64,000 nt of DNA from positions 62,001-126,000 of the forward strand of contig DATBGZ010000092.1 of assembly GCA_036557785.1 (NCBI GenBank), read 5' to 3'. The translations under genes and the position numbers were made by a program. The first letter of the stretch is position 1; every line of letters starts with the position of its first letter. This DNA comes from DATBGZ01 sp036557785. Its GTDB lineage: Bacteria; Actinomycetota; Actinomycetes; Mycobacteriales; Micromonosporaceae. Positions 1 through 9,400 of this stretch are shown here, one piece after another. The notes under the pieces are model-generated. The model was not told the origin of the DNA, did no database searches, and saw nothing but the letters and a program-made list of their open reading frames with translations.

Positions 1-966
1 CTGCTGCTCGCTGCCTCGCTCGGGCTGCTGACGGCGGGCCTGAACAACCAGGACACCACCAAGTCGATCCTGCCGCCCCACGGTCCTGAGCTCATCGCCG
101 CCGGGGCCGGTGTGCTGGTGCTGTTCCTGCTCTGGGAGTGGCGTGCCCGAACCAAGCTGATCGACCTGTCCAGCTCCGCGAAGCTTCCGTTCTTCGCCGT
201 GCTGGCCGCGAGTTTCATCGCCGGGTCCGCGCTGCTGGTGACCCTGCTCGACATCTCCCTGCTCGGCCAGGGCGTGTTCCTCCTGAGCCAGGAGGACTCG
301 GCGAAGCTGCTGGTGCGGTTCCTGGTCGCGCTACCGGTCGGCGCGGTGCTCGGCGGGCTGCTGGCCACACGGCTCGGGCTGCGCATGGTCAGCGTCATCG
401 GTTTCGTCGTGGCCGCCCTCGCCTACTGGTTGGTATCGACGTGGCAGGTCACGATCATGGCCGACCGGTACCACCTGATCGGGCTCTCCCTGCCGCGCTT
501 CGACACCGACCTGGCTCTCGCGGGACTCGGCCTGGGCATGGTGATCGCTCCACTCTCGGCGGCGATCCTGCGGATCGTGCCGCCGAACGAGCACGGCGTG
601 GCGTCCGCCGGGGTGGTGGTCGCGCGCACGATCGGCATGCTCATCGGATACGCCAGCCTGACGGTCTGGGCGCTGCACCGGTTCCACGAGCTGGCCGCGG
701 GGATCGACCCTCCGCAGTACCCGATCCCGACCACGGAGATGCCGGCCAACAGCACCGCCTACCAGCAACTCCTCGACACCTACAACCAGGCCATGACGGT
801 CTACACGGCCAAGGTCAACGAGTTGCTCCTGAACGAGTACCACGTGATCTTCCGGGCCACCGCCCTGCTCTGTGTGGTCGCCGCCGCGGTGAGCCTCGCC
901 ATCGCCACGCGGCGCACGGCCGAGACCGCCGTGGTCGTCGAAGACGGCGCGGCCGCCACGGCCTGA
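1..966 (+). CDS. MFS transporter, C-terminal part (cut by window edge)
   Basis: The reading frame is open from the first base and ends at 966, giving 321 residues of an integral membrane protein. Several hydrophobic segments are visible: one around the start of the readable part, then around LPFFAVLAASFIAG, FLVALPVGAVLGGLLA, LALAGLGLGMVIAPLSAAI and a last one at LLCVVAAAVSLAIA. The short loop ATRLGLR between two segments and the RTIGMLIG segment resemble drug/proton antiporters of the DHA2 (EmrB/QacA) group of the major facilitator superfamily. The missing N-terminal half lies outside the window. The substrate cannot be told. The next gene is convergent, so this is the end of its transcription unit. 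Confidence 0.75.
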   Translation: MLLAASLGLLTAGLNNQDTTKSILPPHGPELIAAGAGVLVLFLLWEWRARTKLIDLSSSAKLPFFAVLAASFIAGSALLVTLLDISLLGQGVFLLSQEDSAKLLVRFLVALPVGAVLGGLLATRLGLRMVSVIGFVVAALAYWLVSTWQVTIMADRYHLIGLSLPRFDTDLALAGLGLGMVIAPLSAAILRIVPPNEHGVASAGVVVARTIGMLIGYASLTVWALHRFHELAAGIDPPQYPIPTTEMPANSTAYQQLLDTYNQAMTVYTAKVNELLLNEYHVIFRATALLCVVAAAVSLAIATRRTAETAVVVEDGAAATA

Positions 967-1009
967 ACGCCCGACCGGCCCCGTGCGCCCACCAGCCGTA
1001 CGGTCGGCG

Positions 1010-1807
1010 TCAGCGCAGCGCTGCCTCGAGCGCGGCGCGGTCGGCGTCGATGAGGCGCAGGTCCCGCATGGGCCGGCGCAGATGTCCCTTGTGGACAATC
1101 CGGACGAAGGCCGGGTCACCCGCGGCCGCCATCCGGCGGATGCCCTCGACGTGGTCGACGATGCGTGCTCGGATGGTCGCGACGAGCCGGTGCCGGTCCC
1201 GAGGGATCAGACCGTACGCGTCGGCGAACAGGCGCAGCCGGCGCGGGCGGTCCGGGGTGTGCCAGCCCAGTGTCTGCGAGTCCCGATCGGAGAACACGGG
1301 AACCCACGTCCACGCCGCGTAGGCCACGTCGTAGATGCGTGCGCCCGGCGACGAGAGGTCGAAGTCGATCAGGGCCAGCGTGTCGTCGGGTCGCCAGATC
1401 ACGTTGTGCGGGGCCGCGTCGTGATGGCAGACGACCTCGGTGCCGGGTGGGGGCGGCCCGAACGAGCGCCACACCGCGCCCGAGGCTGGGCGGAAGCCGT
1501 ACTGGGCGTCGTGGAATCGGCGCAGCATGGTGGCGACGGCGGCGAGCGCCTCGTCCGTGACCCAGTGCGCCTGCAGTGGGTACGCGCCACACTCGCCCTC
1601 GAGGTAGGAGAGCACCTCCCGACCGCGCTCGTCGATGCCCAGCGCGCGCGGGGCGCCGGTGAACCCGACCGCTTCCAGGTGGCGCAGCAGGGAGTGGACC
1701 GCTGGCGTCCACGGACCGGTGTTGCGGCGGACCGTGTCCCCGACCCGCACCACCGTGCTCGTGTTACCGCCCAGGAGGGGGATCTCCTGCTGCGCCTGCT
1801 GGACCAC
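1010..1807 (-). CDS. aminoglycoside phosphotransferase (APH) family kinase
   Basis: This 265-residue protein has the phosphotransferase-fold catalytic motifs: HHDAAPHNV around residues 128-136 (catalytic Asp130 and Asn135) and IDFD at 147-150 (metal-binding Asp). The N-terminal GGNTSTVVRVGDTV resembles the nucleotide-binding strands of the fold. The start is GTG at 1807. Members of this family phosphorylate aminoglycosides, choline, homoserine or other small hydroxyl compounds, so the substrate is unknown. It lies 134 bases before ftsY on the same strand and is probably not part of the core operon. A resistance role should not be assumed from the fold alone. Confidence 0.75.
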   Translation of the reverse strand: MVQQAQQEIPLLGGNTSTVVRVGDTVRRNTGPWTPAVHSLLRHLEAVGFTGAPRALGIDERGREVLSYLEGECGAYPLQAHWVTDEALAAVATMLRRFHDAQYGFRPASGAVWRSFGPPPPGTEVVCHHDAAPHNVIWRPDDTLALIDFDLSSPGARIYDVAYAAWTWVPVFSDRDSQTLGWHTPDRPRRLRLFADAYGLIPRDRHRLVATIRARIVDHVEGIRRMAAAGDPAFVRIVHKGHLRRPMRDLRLIDADRAALEAALR

Positions 1808-1941
1808 CCGCGACCTTCCCGCCCCATACCCGAGACCGGCCGCGAGACAGGCCGGGTTCGCCCAATCTAGCTGCCACGGGCAACCGGCGCCCCACCGCGG
1901 CCCGACGCCACGGCGGAGCGGCGAGCCGGTGGGGCGACGGT

Positions 1942-3198
1942 CTACTCGGTCAACAGGGCGTCGACGAACACCTTCGGCTCAAATGGGGCGAGATCGTCCG
2001 GACCTTCGCCTAAGCCCACGAGCTTCACCGGGATCCCGAGCCGCCGCTGCACGGCGATGACGATTCCGCCCTTTGCGGTGCCGTCGAGCTTGGTCAGGAC
2101 GACACCGGTCACGTTGACCACCTCGGTGAAGACACGCGCCTGCTCCAGCCCGTTCTGGCCGGTCGTGGCGTCGAGCACGAGGAGGGTCTCCTCGACCGGC
2201 CCGTGTCGCTCGACGACCCGCTTGACCTTGCCGAGCTCATCCATGAGGCCGACCTTGTTCTGCAGGCGGCCGGCGGTGTCGATGAGGACGGTGTCCACGC
2301 CGGACTCGGTCGCCCGCCGGACCGCGTCGAAGGCGACCGCGGCCGGGTCGCCGCGCTCAGGGCCGCGGACCACCTCGGCGCCGACCCGCCCGGCCCAGGT
2401 CGCGAGCTGATCCGCCGCCGCCGCCCGGAACGTGTCCGCCGCGCCGAGCAGGACCGAGTGACCGTCGGCGACCAGCACCCGGGCGATCTTGCCGCAGGTC
2501 GTCGTCTTGCCGGACCCGTTCACCCCGACCACGAGCAGCACGGCTGGGCGGCCGTCCACGGGGGTGACCCGAAGCGTGCGGTCCACCCCTGGGTCGAGGG
2601 CATCCAGCAGCTCGTCGGCGAGCATGTCACGAAGACCGCTGGCGCTCGACGTGCCCTGGATCCGCGCCCGCTCCCGGAGCCGCTCGACGATCTGCTGGGT
2701 AGCCTGCACGCCGACGTCCGCCGAGATCAGCGCCTCCTCGATCTCGTCCCACGTCTCCTCGTCGAGCCGGTCGCGGGACAGCAGCGCGAGCAGCCCTCGT
2801 CCGAAGACGTTGTGTGACTTGGCCAGGCGGGCCCGCAGCCGGACCATGCGCCCGGCCGTTGGCTCCGGGCGCTCCAGGACCGGCGGTACGGCCTCCTCGA
2901 TGACCAGCGGCTCCTCGATGACCACCCGCCCTTCGATGACCACCGGCTCCTCGACGACCACCGGCTCCTCGACGATCGGCTCCTCGGTGACCACCGGCTG
3001 CTCGGCCTCGGGCTCCTCGACCGCGGGCGGCGCCTTGACCCCGCGTGCGGTCACCGTGCCGGACCGCGCGACCGGGCGCCGACGCTGCGGAGGTGCCTCC
3101 GACGGGGCCTGCCGGTCCCAGCGCCGGACGGCGGGCACGACGAGGGCCGCGCCTGCGGCGATCAGCAGCAGACCGAAGTACCAGAGCTCGGTGGGCAT
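1942..3198 (-). CDS. ftsY: signal recognition particle receptor FtsY
   Basis: FtsY is the membrane-associated GTPase that receives the SRP-ribosome complex and delivers nascent membrane proteins to the translocon. The 418 residues show an N-terminal hydrophobic segment (about 5-25), a low-complexity acidic linker (about 60-110) built from repeated EEPVV-type units, then the NG domain. GTPase motifs are visible: the P-loop GVNGSGKTTT at 225-234, DTFRAA at 255-260, DTAGR at 307-311 and TKLDGTAKGG at 369-378. The start is ATG at 3198. It follows smc on the same strand with a 91-base gap, as in mycobacteria. The membrane segment plus long linker is typical of actinobacterial FtsY. Confidence 0.96.
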   Translation of the reverse strand: MPTELWYFGLLLIAAGAALVVPAVRRWDRQAPSEAPPQRRRPVARSGTVTARGVKAPPAVEEPEAEQPVVTEEPIVEEPVVVEEPVVIEGRVVIEEPLVIEEAVPPVLERPEPTAGRMVRLRARLAKSHNVFGRGLLALLSRDRLDEETWDEIEEALISADVGVQATQQIVERLRERARIQGTSSASGLRDMLADELLDALDPGVDRTLRVTPVDGRPAVLLVVGVNGSGKTTTCGKIARVLVADGHSVLLGAADTFRAAAADQLATWAGRVGAEVVRGPERGDPAAVAFDAVRRATESGVDTVLIDTAGRLQNKVGLMDELGKVKRVVERHGPVEETLLVLDATTGQNGLEQARVFTEVVNVTGVVLTKLDGTAKGGIVIAVQRRLGIPVKLVGLGEGPDDLAPFEPKVFVDALLTE

Positions 3199-3289
3199 GC
3201 GCCAATCCTGTCAGACCGGCCGCTCGCACCACGCGGAGCGCCAAAGGCTCACGCCTGCCCGCCTGAGGGTCGGGCGCGACCGCGCGCGA

Positions 3290-6200
3290 TCAGACGTTGG
3301 TGTCGACGTCCCGCAGGCGCTGGCTGATCACCTGACTCACGCCGGTCCGCATGGTGACGCCGTAGAGGGCGTCGGCGATCTCCATGGTCCGCTTCTGGTG
3401 AGTGATGATGATCAGCTGGCTACGCTCGCGCAGTTGTTCGAGCAGCAGCAGCAGCCGGCCCAGGTTGAGGTCGTCGAGGGCGGCCTCGACCTCGTCCATG
3501 ATGTAGAAGGGACTCGGCCGGGCGCGGAAGATCGCGCAGAGCAGCGCCACCGCGGTCAGCGACCGCTCGCCACCGGAGAGCAGCGAGAGCCGCTTGATCT
3601 TCTTCCCGGGTGGGCGGGCCTCAACCTCGATGCCCGTGGTGAGCATGTCGCTCGGGTCGGTCAGCACGAGACGACCCTCGCCACCCGGGAAGAGGACGCT
3701 GAAGACCTGCTCGAACTCACGGGCCGTGTCCTCATAGGCCGACGTGAACACCTCGAGGATCCGCTCGTCGACGTCCTTGACCACCGTGAGCAGATCGCGC
3801 CGGGTCGCCTTGACGTCCTCGAGCTGGTCGGAGAGGAACTTGTACCTCTCCTCCATGGCCGCGAACTCTTCCAGGGCCAGGGGGTTGACCTTACCGAGCA
3901 GCGTGAGGTCCTTCTCGGCCTTGGCAGCCCGTCGCTCCTGCAGGGCCCGGTCGTACGGCATGGGCTCGGGTGTGGGCAGCTCGTCGGCCTCCGCCGCGGC
4001 GATCTCCTGGGCAGAGGGCGGCACCGGCAGCTCGGGGCCATACTCGGCGATCAGGGCCTCAGGGTCGATGCTGAACTCCTCCAGGGCCCGCGCTTCGAGC
4101 TGCTCGACCCGCATCCGTTGCTCCGCGCGCGCCACCTCGTCGCGGTGCACCCGCGAGGTGAGCCGTTCCAGCTCCGCGCCGACGTCCCGCGCCGCGCTCC
4201 GCACCGCACCCAGCTCCGACTCCCGACCGATGCGGGCCTGGGCCACGAGGTCACGACGCTCCGCGGCGCGCAGCAGCGCCAGCCCGGCCCGGGAGAGGGC
4301 GTACTCGGCGCCCCCCACCACGGCCGCGGCGACCGCGGCCCCGCGCGCTCGGGTCGCCCGCCGCGCCTCGGCGCGAGCCCGGGCTTCCCGCTCCTGCTCG
4401 GCCTGCCGGAACAGCGTGTCCGCCCGGCCGGCGAGTGCACCGACCCGTTCCTCCGAGGTGCGCACGGCCAGTCGGACGTCGATCTCGTGCTGGCGCGCCG
4501 CCGGCACCGCCGCCGCGAGCTGATCACGCTCCACAGTGGACGGATCGATCTCGATCGGGCTCTGCTGGGCGAAGCGCAGCCGCTCCTCCAGGTCCGTCAG
4601 CCCCGCGAGATCCCGGTCCCGCGCCCGCTCCGCCGCGAAGCGGCTCTGGGCGAGGCGGTCCGCCTCTGCCTTGGCGGATCGTGCCGCCGCGCCGAGCTCT
4701 GCCACCCGCCGGCTGGCCACGTTGCGTTCTCCCTCGGCCGCCTTGCGAGCGTTGGCGACCTCCGCCACCGCCGCCCGTGCAGCCGCCTGCTCGGCTCGGA
4801 CCACGTCCAGCTCCGCCCGCAGCTGCGCCAGGCGAGACTCATTCGCGACCCGATTGCGGCGGGAGTCCTCGACCGCGGCCTGGACCTCGATGAAGCTCGG
4901 TGCCTTGCCGGAACCGCCGACGGCAGAGTACGCGCCGAGCAGGTCGCCCTCGGGCGTCACGGTGCGCAGCTCGGGCGCGTAGCTGACGATCGTGCGGGCC
5001 GTGGCGAGGTCGGGCGCGAAGACCACGTCCTGCAGCAGCCGGACCACGGCGGCGCGCACCTGGTCCGGCGCGTCGACCAGCTCAACCGCCCAGCGTGCCC
5101 CCTCGGGCAGGGCCGGTCGGTCGCCCTTGGCCGGCATGTCCGAGCCACCGACGAGCAGGGCCGCCCGGCCGGCGTCCTTCGCCTTCAGCAGCTCGATCGC
5201 CGAACGAGCACTGTCCACATCGGAGACAGCAACCGCGTCGGCGAGCGCGCCGAGCGCGGCCGCGAGGGCAGCCTCGTACCCCGGCTCGACCGTCAGCAGT
5301 GCCGCGACGCTGCCGAGCAGGCCCTTGACCCGACTCCCGCCCGCGAGTAGCGCACCCGCCCCGTCCTTGCGCGCGAGCCCGAGCGCGAGGGCGTCCTCCC
5401 GCGCCTTCCAGTGCGCCACCTCCTTCTCCGCGGCGCGCTCGAAGTCGCTGAGTTCCTTGAGCCGAGCGGCGACCGCCTCGGCCGCGGCGACCGCGTGGTC
5501 GTGGCGCTGGGCGAGCTCGTCGGTGCCCCGGTCCGCCTCGCTGGCTCCGGTCGCGGCGAGCTCGTACTGCTCCTGGGCAGCGGCGGCGCGGGCCAATGCC
5601 TCCTCGAGCGCGGAGTCGAGCCGGGCGATCTCGTCGGCTGCGGCACTGGATCGGGTGCGCATCGCGTTGACCTGGCCCACCAGCTTCGCCAGACCCTCCC
5701 TGCGGTCGGCGATCGCCCGCACCGCCGCGACCAGCGCCTGCTCGGCGTCGGCCAGGCGTCGCTCCATCTGCTGGCGCCCCTCGACCGCCTCGTTGAGCCG
5801 GGACTGGTCCTGTGCGAGCTCGGCGCGCAGGGCGAGCTCCTGCTCGCGCAGCGCCTCGGCCTCGGCCAGGATCTCCTCCGGGTCCCGGCCGGGTCGCACC
5901 TCGGGCTCCTCAGCCGTGAGGTTGCGCCACCGCTGCAGAGCGAGCTGGTGGGTGGCTCGCAGCCGTTCCTGCACAGTGGACAGTTGCAGCACGGTCTCCT
6001 GCACATGGGCCAGTTCGGGCGCGTCCTCGGCGAGCGCGGCCTCCAGCTCGGCGAGCCGGGCCTCGATCTCCTGGTGCCGACTCTCGATCTCGGCGCGGTG
6101 CTCGCGCAGCGCCGTCTCGTCCGCGATCTCCTTCTGCAGAGCCGTCCGGACGGTGAAGAGGTCGTCCGCGAGCAGGCGGATCCGCGCGTCACGCAGGTCG

Positions 6201-6859
6201 GCCTGGATCGTGGCGGCGCGACGCGCGACCTCGGCCTGACGGCCCAACGGCTTGAGTTGGCGGCGCAACTCCGCGGTGAGGTCGCCCAGCCGGTTCAGGT
6301 TCGCCTGCATCGACTCGAGCTTGCGCAGCGCCTTCTCCTTGCGCTTGCGGTGCTTGAGCACGCCGGCCGCTTCTTCGATGAACGCCCGGCGGTCCTCGGG
6401 TTTGGCGTGCAGGACGGAGTCGAGCTGGCCCTGCCCGACGATCACGTGCATCTCCCGGCCGATGCCGGAGTCGGAGAGAAGCTCTTGGATGTCGAGCAAC
6501 CGGCACGCGTCGCCGTTGATCTCGTACTCGCTCTCGCCCGAACGGTACATGCGACGGGTGACGGAGACCTCGGTGTACTCGATCGGCAGCGCGCCGTCCG
6601 TGTTGTCGATGGTGAGCGTGACCTCGGCACGCCCGAGCGGGGCCCGGCCAGCGGTCCCGGCGAAGATGACGTCCTCCATCTTGCCGCCACGCAAGGCCTT
6701 GGCGCCCTGCTCGCCCAGCACCCACGCGATCGCATCGACGACGTTGGACTTCCCCGAGCCGTTCGGGCCCACGACGCAGGTGATCCCCGGCTCCAGCCGC
6801 AGCGTCGTGGCGGACGCGAAGGACTTGAAGCCTTTCACCGTCAGGGTCTTCAGGTGCAC
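3290..6859 (-). CDS. smc: chromosome segregation protein SMC
   Basis: SMC is the ATPase of the bacterial condensin, which organises and segregates the chromosome. I place the start at GTG 6859, giving VHLKTLTVKGFKSF, the usual SMC N-terminus, and 1189 residues, the normal family length; an open frame reaches further upstream but has no SMC homology. Walker A is GPNGSGKSN (about 31-39). Long heptad-rich coiled coils flank a hinge (roughly 500-670, with the GLLGSVAALLTVEPGYE stretch). The signature LSGGER and Walker B YIMDEVEAALDD lie in the last 110 residues. It is upstream of ftsY on the same strand. ScpA and ScpB are not in this window. Confidence 0.97.
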   Translation of the reverse strand: MHLKTLTVKGFKSFASATTLRLEPGITCVVGPNGSGKSNVVDAIAWVLGEQGAKALRGGKMEDVIFAGTAGRAPLGRAEVTLTIDNTDGALPIEYTEVSVTRRMYRSGESEYEINGDACRLLDIQELLSDSGIGREMHVIVGQGQLDSVLHAKPEDRRAFIEEAAGVLKHRKRKEKALRKLESMQANLNRLGDLTAELRRQLKPLGRQAEVARRAATIQADLRDARIRLLADDLFTVRTALQKEIADETALREHRAEIESRHQEIEARLAELEAALAEDAPELAHVQETVLQLSTVQERLRATHQLALQRWRNLTAEEPEVRPGRDPEEILAEAEALREQELALRAELAQDQSRLNEAVEGRQQMERRLADAEQALVAAVRAIADRREGLAKLVGQVNAMRTRSSAAADEIARLDSALEEALARAAAAQEQYELAATGASEADRGTDELAQRHDHAVAAAEAVAARLKELSDFERAAEKEVAHWKAREDALALGLARKDGAGALLAGGSRVKGLLGSVAALLTVEPGYEAALAAALGALADAVAVSDVDSARSAIELLKAKDAGRAALLVGGSDMPAKGDRPALPEGARWAVELVDAPDQVRAAVVRLLQDVVFAPDLATARTIVSYAPELRTVTPEGDLLGAYSAVGGSGKAPSFIEVQAAVEDSRRNRVANESRLAQLRAELDVVRAEQAAARAAVAEVANARKAAEGERNVASRRVAELGAAARSAKAEADRLAQSRFAAERARDRDLAGLTDLEERLRFAQQSPIEIDPSTVERDQLAAAVPAARQHEIDVRLAVRTSEERVGALAGRADTLFRQAEQEREARARAEARRATRARGAAVAAAVVGGAEYALSRAGLALLRAAERRDLVAQARIGRESELGAVRSAARDVGAELERLTSRVHRDEVARAEQRMRVEQLEARALEEFSIDPEALIAEYGPELPVPPSAQEIAAAEADELPTPEPMPYDRALQERRAAKAEKDLTLLGKVNPLALEEFAAMEERYKFLSDQLEDVKATRRDLLTVVKDVDERILEVFTSAYEDTAREFEQVFSVLFPGGEGRLVLTDPSDMLTTGIEVEARPPGKKIKRLSLLSGGERSLTAVALLCAIFRARPSPFYIMDEVEAALDDLNLGRLLLLLEQLRERSQLIIITHQKRTMEIADALYGVTMRTGVSQVISQRLRDVDTNV

Positions 6860-7088
6860 GGTTCTCCGCGTTCGTCGCTCGGGCCACCAGGGCGACGCGC
6901 CCAGGGGTGGGTCGTGTCCAGGACCGGCTGCTGCGCCGGGTTTCCTTGCGCAGGCTACCGCGCATCCCGTCGGATTCCCGGCAACGACGCGCAGACTGCC
7001 CGGGCCGCAGCAGTAGCGACGGGCATAAAGATGCGCGCCGACTGTGGGTCGGCGCGCAGGCGTGCTGCTCTGGTACGGGGGTGTGGAC

Positions 7089-7283
7089 CTAGGCGAGAGC
7101 GGGCTCCTCGATGTGGAGCAGCTCTTCGGCATTGGACGCGTCGGCCACCAGCCGGTCGTTCTCCGCGCGAAGCCGCATTACCTCGATCTCCAGGTCCCGG
7201 ACCCGCGTACGCAGGCGGGTGACCTCGTCGAGCAGGCGCTGGTCGGGCGCGCTGCCCACGTGGCCGTAGAGGGCCTTGGCCAT
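7089..7283 (-). CDS. small coiled-coil protein, unknown function
   Basis: This 64-residue protein has a central heptad pattern (LLDEVTRLRTRVRDLEIEV, then MRLRAENDRL) that should form a coiled coil, and no membrane segment or metal motif. A clear ribosome binding site, AAGGAGAT, lies just before the ATG at 7283. I do not recognise a named family; comparable short coiled-coil proteins occur beside smc in other actinobacteria, from memory. It lies 229 bases upstream of smc on the same strand. A role with the SMC complex is possible from position only. Confidence 0.7.
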   Translation of the reverse strand: MAKALYGHVGSAPDQRLLDEVTRLRTRVRDLEIEVMRLRAENDRLVADASNAEELLHIEEPALA

Positions 7284-7656
7284 ATCATCTCCTTGTCAGC
7301 GCCACCGGAACACCTCCGGTCGAGCGCGTGCCACTGCCGCTGCCCGCCGCAGGGGAGAGATCTCGTGATCCCCCTCGGGGCCGTGCCCGTGGTCTCGACA
7401 CAGGGAACAAGACGCTCGAAGATTCTCGAGATCAAGTTCCAGGCCAACAGGTTGCCGGCATGCGGACATGGCAGGACGTGCCTGGCGACGTCCCTATAGT
7501 CCCGCCGGAAACGGGCACGCGTCAAGCTGGGTACGGCATCACTCTTCCAGGTGACCCCGGCACGCCCCGATATACCCACTCTTATCAGCACAAACCAACC
7601 CGCTATATCGGGCGTCGCCGGCGTGTGCAGGGCGGCTCGGACTAAAGCCCCCTGAA
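7284..7656 (-). other. 373-bp intergenic region upstream of the coiled-coil gene and smc
   Basis: No coding sequence is convincing here. It is more AT-rich than its surroundings. On the minus strand there is a possible -35 (TTGACG, 7520-7525) and -10 (TATAGG, 7493-7498), but the 21-base spacing is too long for a confident promoter. CCGGA-ACACC-TCCGG forms a 5-bp hairpin near 7307-7321. A longer inverted repeat lies at 7566-7612 (separate entry). The region probably carries the promoter for the downstream minus-strand genes and the 3' end of the mutM transcript. Confidence 0.4.
7566..7612. repeat. inverted repeat with AT-rich 9-bp arms
   Basis: CCCGATATA at 7566-7574 is matched perfectly by TATATCGGG at 7604-7612, separated by 29 bases. 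The arms contain ATATA, rare in this genome. It lies just after the mutM stop. It could be an operator with two half-sites, or an RNA hairpin with a long loop. No U-tract follows, so a terminator is unlikely. Confidence 0.5.
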
Positions 7657-8520
7657 TCAGTCCGAAGCGGTGCGCGGTCGCCGGGGCCGCGGCTGACACC
7701 GGGGGCAGGAGTAGGACGACCGGTTCATGAACGCTTCGCGGCGCACCGGCGCCCCGCAGCGCGGGCACGGCTCGCCCTCCCGTCCATAGACAGCAAGAGA
7801 TCGGTCGAAGTAGCCGCTCTCCCCATTCACATTGACGTAGAGCGCATCGAAGCTCGTCCCGCCCTGCTCGAGCGCCTCGACCATGACGTCGGTGACATGG
7901 CTGAGCAACCTCCGAGCGGCCGGGCGGGTCAGCGCGGTCGCCGGCCGGGCGCCATGCAGGCCCGCGCGCCACAGGGACTCGTCGGCATAGATGTTGCCGA
8001 CACCCGACACCAGCGTCTGGTCGAGCAGCGCTCGCTTGACACCCGTTCGGCGCCGTCGCAGCGCCGCCACCACGAGCTCCAGGTTGAACTCGGGATCGAA
8101 CGGGTCCCGTGCGATGTGCGCGATCTGGCTCGGCAGGACGGCCCCGCCCGGCGAGATCGCGAGGCCGCCGAACGTGCGCTGGTCGACGAAGCGGAGTTCG
8201 GGGCCGGAGTCGGCGAAGCTGAACCGCACGCGCAGGTGTGGACCGGCGGGCACGGAGGGCGCCAGCAGGAGCATCTGTCCCGACATGCCCAGGTGTCCGA
8301 TCACGGCATCGTCGGAGTCCAGCGCGAACCACAGGTACTTGCCCCGCCGGCGCACGGCGGTGACCGTACGGCCCGCGAGCGCGGCGGTGAAGTCGTCTGT
8401 TCCCGCGACATGGCGGCGCACCGATCGAGGGTGCAGCACCTCCACGCGCCGGATGCGGCGACCCGCGACGTGGCGTTCCAGCCCACGCCGTACGGTCTCG
8501 ACCTCCGGCAGCTCAGGCAT
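7657..8520 (-). CDS. mutM: formamidopyrimidine-DNA glycosylase (MutM/Fpg)
   Basis: This base-excision repair enzyme removes 8-oxoguanine and ring-opened purines and then cuts the abasic strand. The protein (287 residues) begins MPELPEVETVRRGL, where Pro2 is the Schiff-base nucleophile and Glu3 is catalytic. The zinc finger is at the C-terminus: CPRCG and CPRCQ, about 20 residues apart. A QTLVSGVGNIYADE segment (helix-two-turn-helix) is also present. The ATG at 8518-8520 overlaps the rnc stop by one base (TGATG), so the two are translationally coupled. rnc-mutM order is conserved in actinobacteria. Confidence 0.97.
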   Translation of the reverse strand: MPELPEVETVRRGLERHVAGRRIRRVEVLHPRSVRRHVAGTDDFTAALAGRTVTAVRRRGKYLWFALDSDDAVIGHLGMSGQMLLLAPSVPAGPHLRVRFSFADSGPELRFVDQRTFGGLAISPGGAVLPSQIAHIARDPFDPEFNLELVVAALRRRRTGVKRALLDQTLVSGVGNIYADESLWRAGLHGARPATALTRPAARRLLSHVTDVMVEALEQGGTSFDALYVNVNGESGYFDRSLAVYGREGEPCPRCGAPVRREAFMNRSSYSCPRCQPRPRRPRTASD

Positions 8521-9374
8521 CAGCCGGTCGCGGTCGCGACGTCGGGGGAGGCGTCGGCGTCGCGGTCGGTGCTGCCCGCGACGTCGGTGACGGTGACGTC
8601 CAGGGCCGACCCGTCGGGGCTTGGGACGTCCGGGCGCGAACCACCGGTCGTCCGTCCCGCTGGGGTCAGGGCGAGGAAGGCCGAGCGGGCCGCGTGCTGC
8701 TCAGCCTCCTTCTTGGTGCGCCCCTGCACCCCGCCATGGCGCACTCCAGCCACCACGGCCCATGCGGTGAATGTCTTGGCATGGTCCGGGCCGGTCTGTT
8801 CGATCGCGTACTCGGGAACGCCGAGGGCGAGGCTCGCGGTGAGCTCCTGAAGGCTGGTCTTCCAGTCAAGGCCGGCACCGAGCCGCGCGGCCCTCGCCAT
8901 CATGGGGTCGAACAGCCGGTGGATCACCTGCGCGGCAACCTTCAACCCGTACTGCAGATAGGCCGCGCCGATGACCGCCTCGAGCGTGTCGGCGAGGATG
9001 CTTTCCTTGTCGCGCCCGCCCGTCGCCTCCTCGCCCCGCCCGAGCAGCAGGTACGGCCCCAGGCCGTGCGGGCCCAGACCACGGGCGACGTCAGCGAGGG
9101 CCCGGGAGTTCACCACGCTTGCCCGCAGCTTGGCCAGCCGGCCCTCGGGAAGAGCCGGGTGCTCGTGGTAGAGGGCAGTCGTGATCACCAGACCCAGGAC
9201 CGAGTCACCGAGAAACTCCAGGCGCTCGTTCGTAGGCAGCCCGCCGTTCTCGTACGCGTACGACCGATGCGTCAGCGCCTGCTCAAGCCGCGACGCGTCC
9301 ACCGCGACCCCGAGCGCGGACTCGAGGTCGGCCAGCGGCGGCCGGCGGCCCACGGTTACCCCCGTTTCGCCCAT
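8520..9374 (-). CDS. rnc: ribonuclease III
   Basis: RNase III cleaves double-stranded RNA in rRNA processing and mRNA turnover. From ATG 9374 the protein is 284 residues; a longer open frame exists upstream but covers rpmF and is not supported. The signature NERLEFLGDSVLG carries the catalytic acidic residues, and the second acidic pair sits in DTLEAVIGAAYL. A double-stranded RNA binding domain follows (DWKTSLQELTA, then GRTKKEAEQHAARSAF). The C-terminal tail of about 40 residues is low complexity. It is in the order rpmF-rnc-mutM, 26 bases after rpmF. Confidence 0.96.
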   Translation of the reverse strand: MGETGVTVGRRPPLADLESALGVAVDASRLEQALTHRSYAYENGGLPTNERLEFLGDSVLGLVITTALYHEHPALPEGRLAKLRASVVNSRALADVARGLGPHGLGPYLLLGRGEEATGGRDKESILADTLEAVIGAAYLQYGLKVAAQVIHRLFDPMMARAARLGAGLDWKTSLQELTASLALGVPEYAIEQTGPDHAKTFTAWAVVAGVRHGGVQGRTKKEAEQHAARSAFLALTPAGRTTGGSRPDVPSPDGSALDVTVTDVAGSTDRDADASPDVATATG

Positions 9375-9400
9375 CGGTCCGCTCCGCCGCCCAACGGCGG

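Noticed and set aside
1010..1807. Antibiotic resistance gene from the aminoglycoside phosphotransferase fold
   Set aside because: The fold is shared with many metabolic kinases and nothing in context points to resistance.
2489..5350. Open frame of 953 codons on the plus strand opposite ftsY and smc
   Set aside because: It is a GC-driven shadow of two well-supported genes on the other strand; its product is low complexity with no family signature.
6860..7132. N-terminal extension of smc up to 7132
   Set aside because: The sequence before VHLKTLTVKGFKSF has no SMC homology, and GTG 6859 gives the normal length.
7493..7525. Promoter TTGACG/TATAGG upstream of the coiled-coil gene
   Set aside because: The spacing of 21 bases is too long; kept only as a remark in the intergenic entry.
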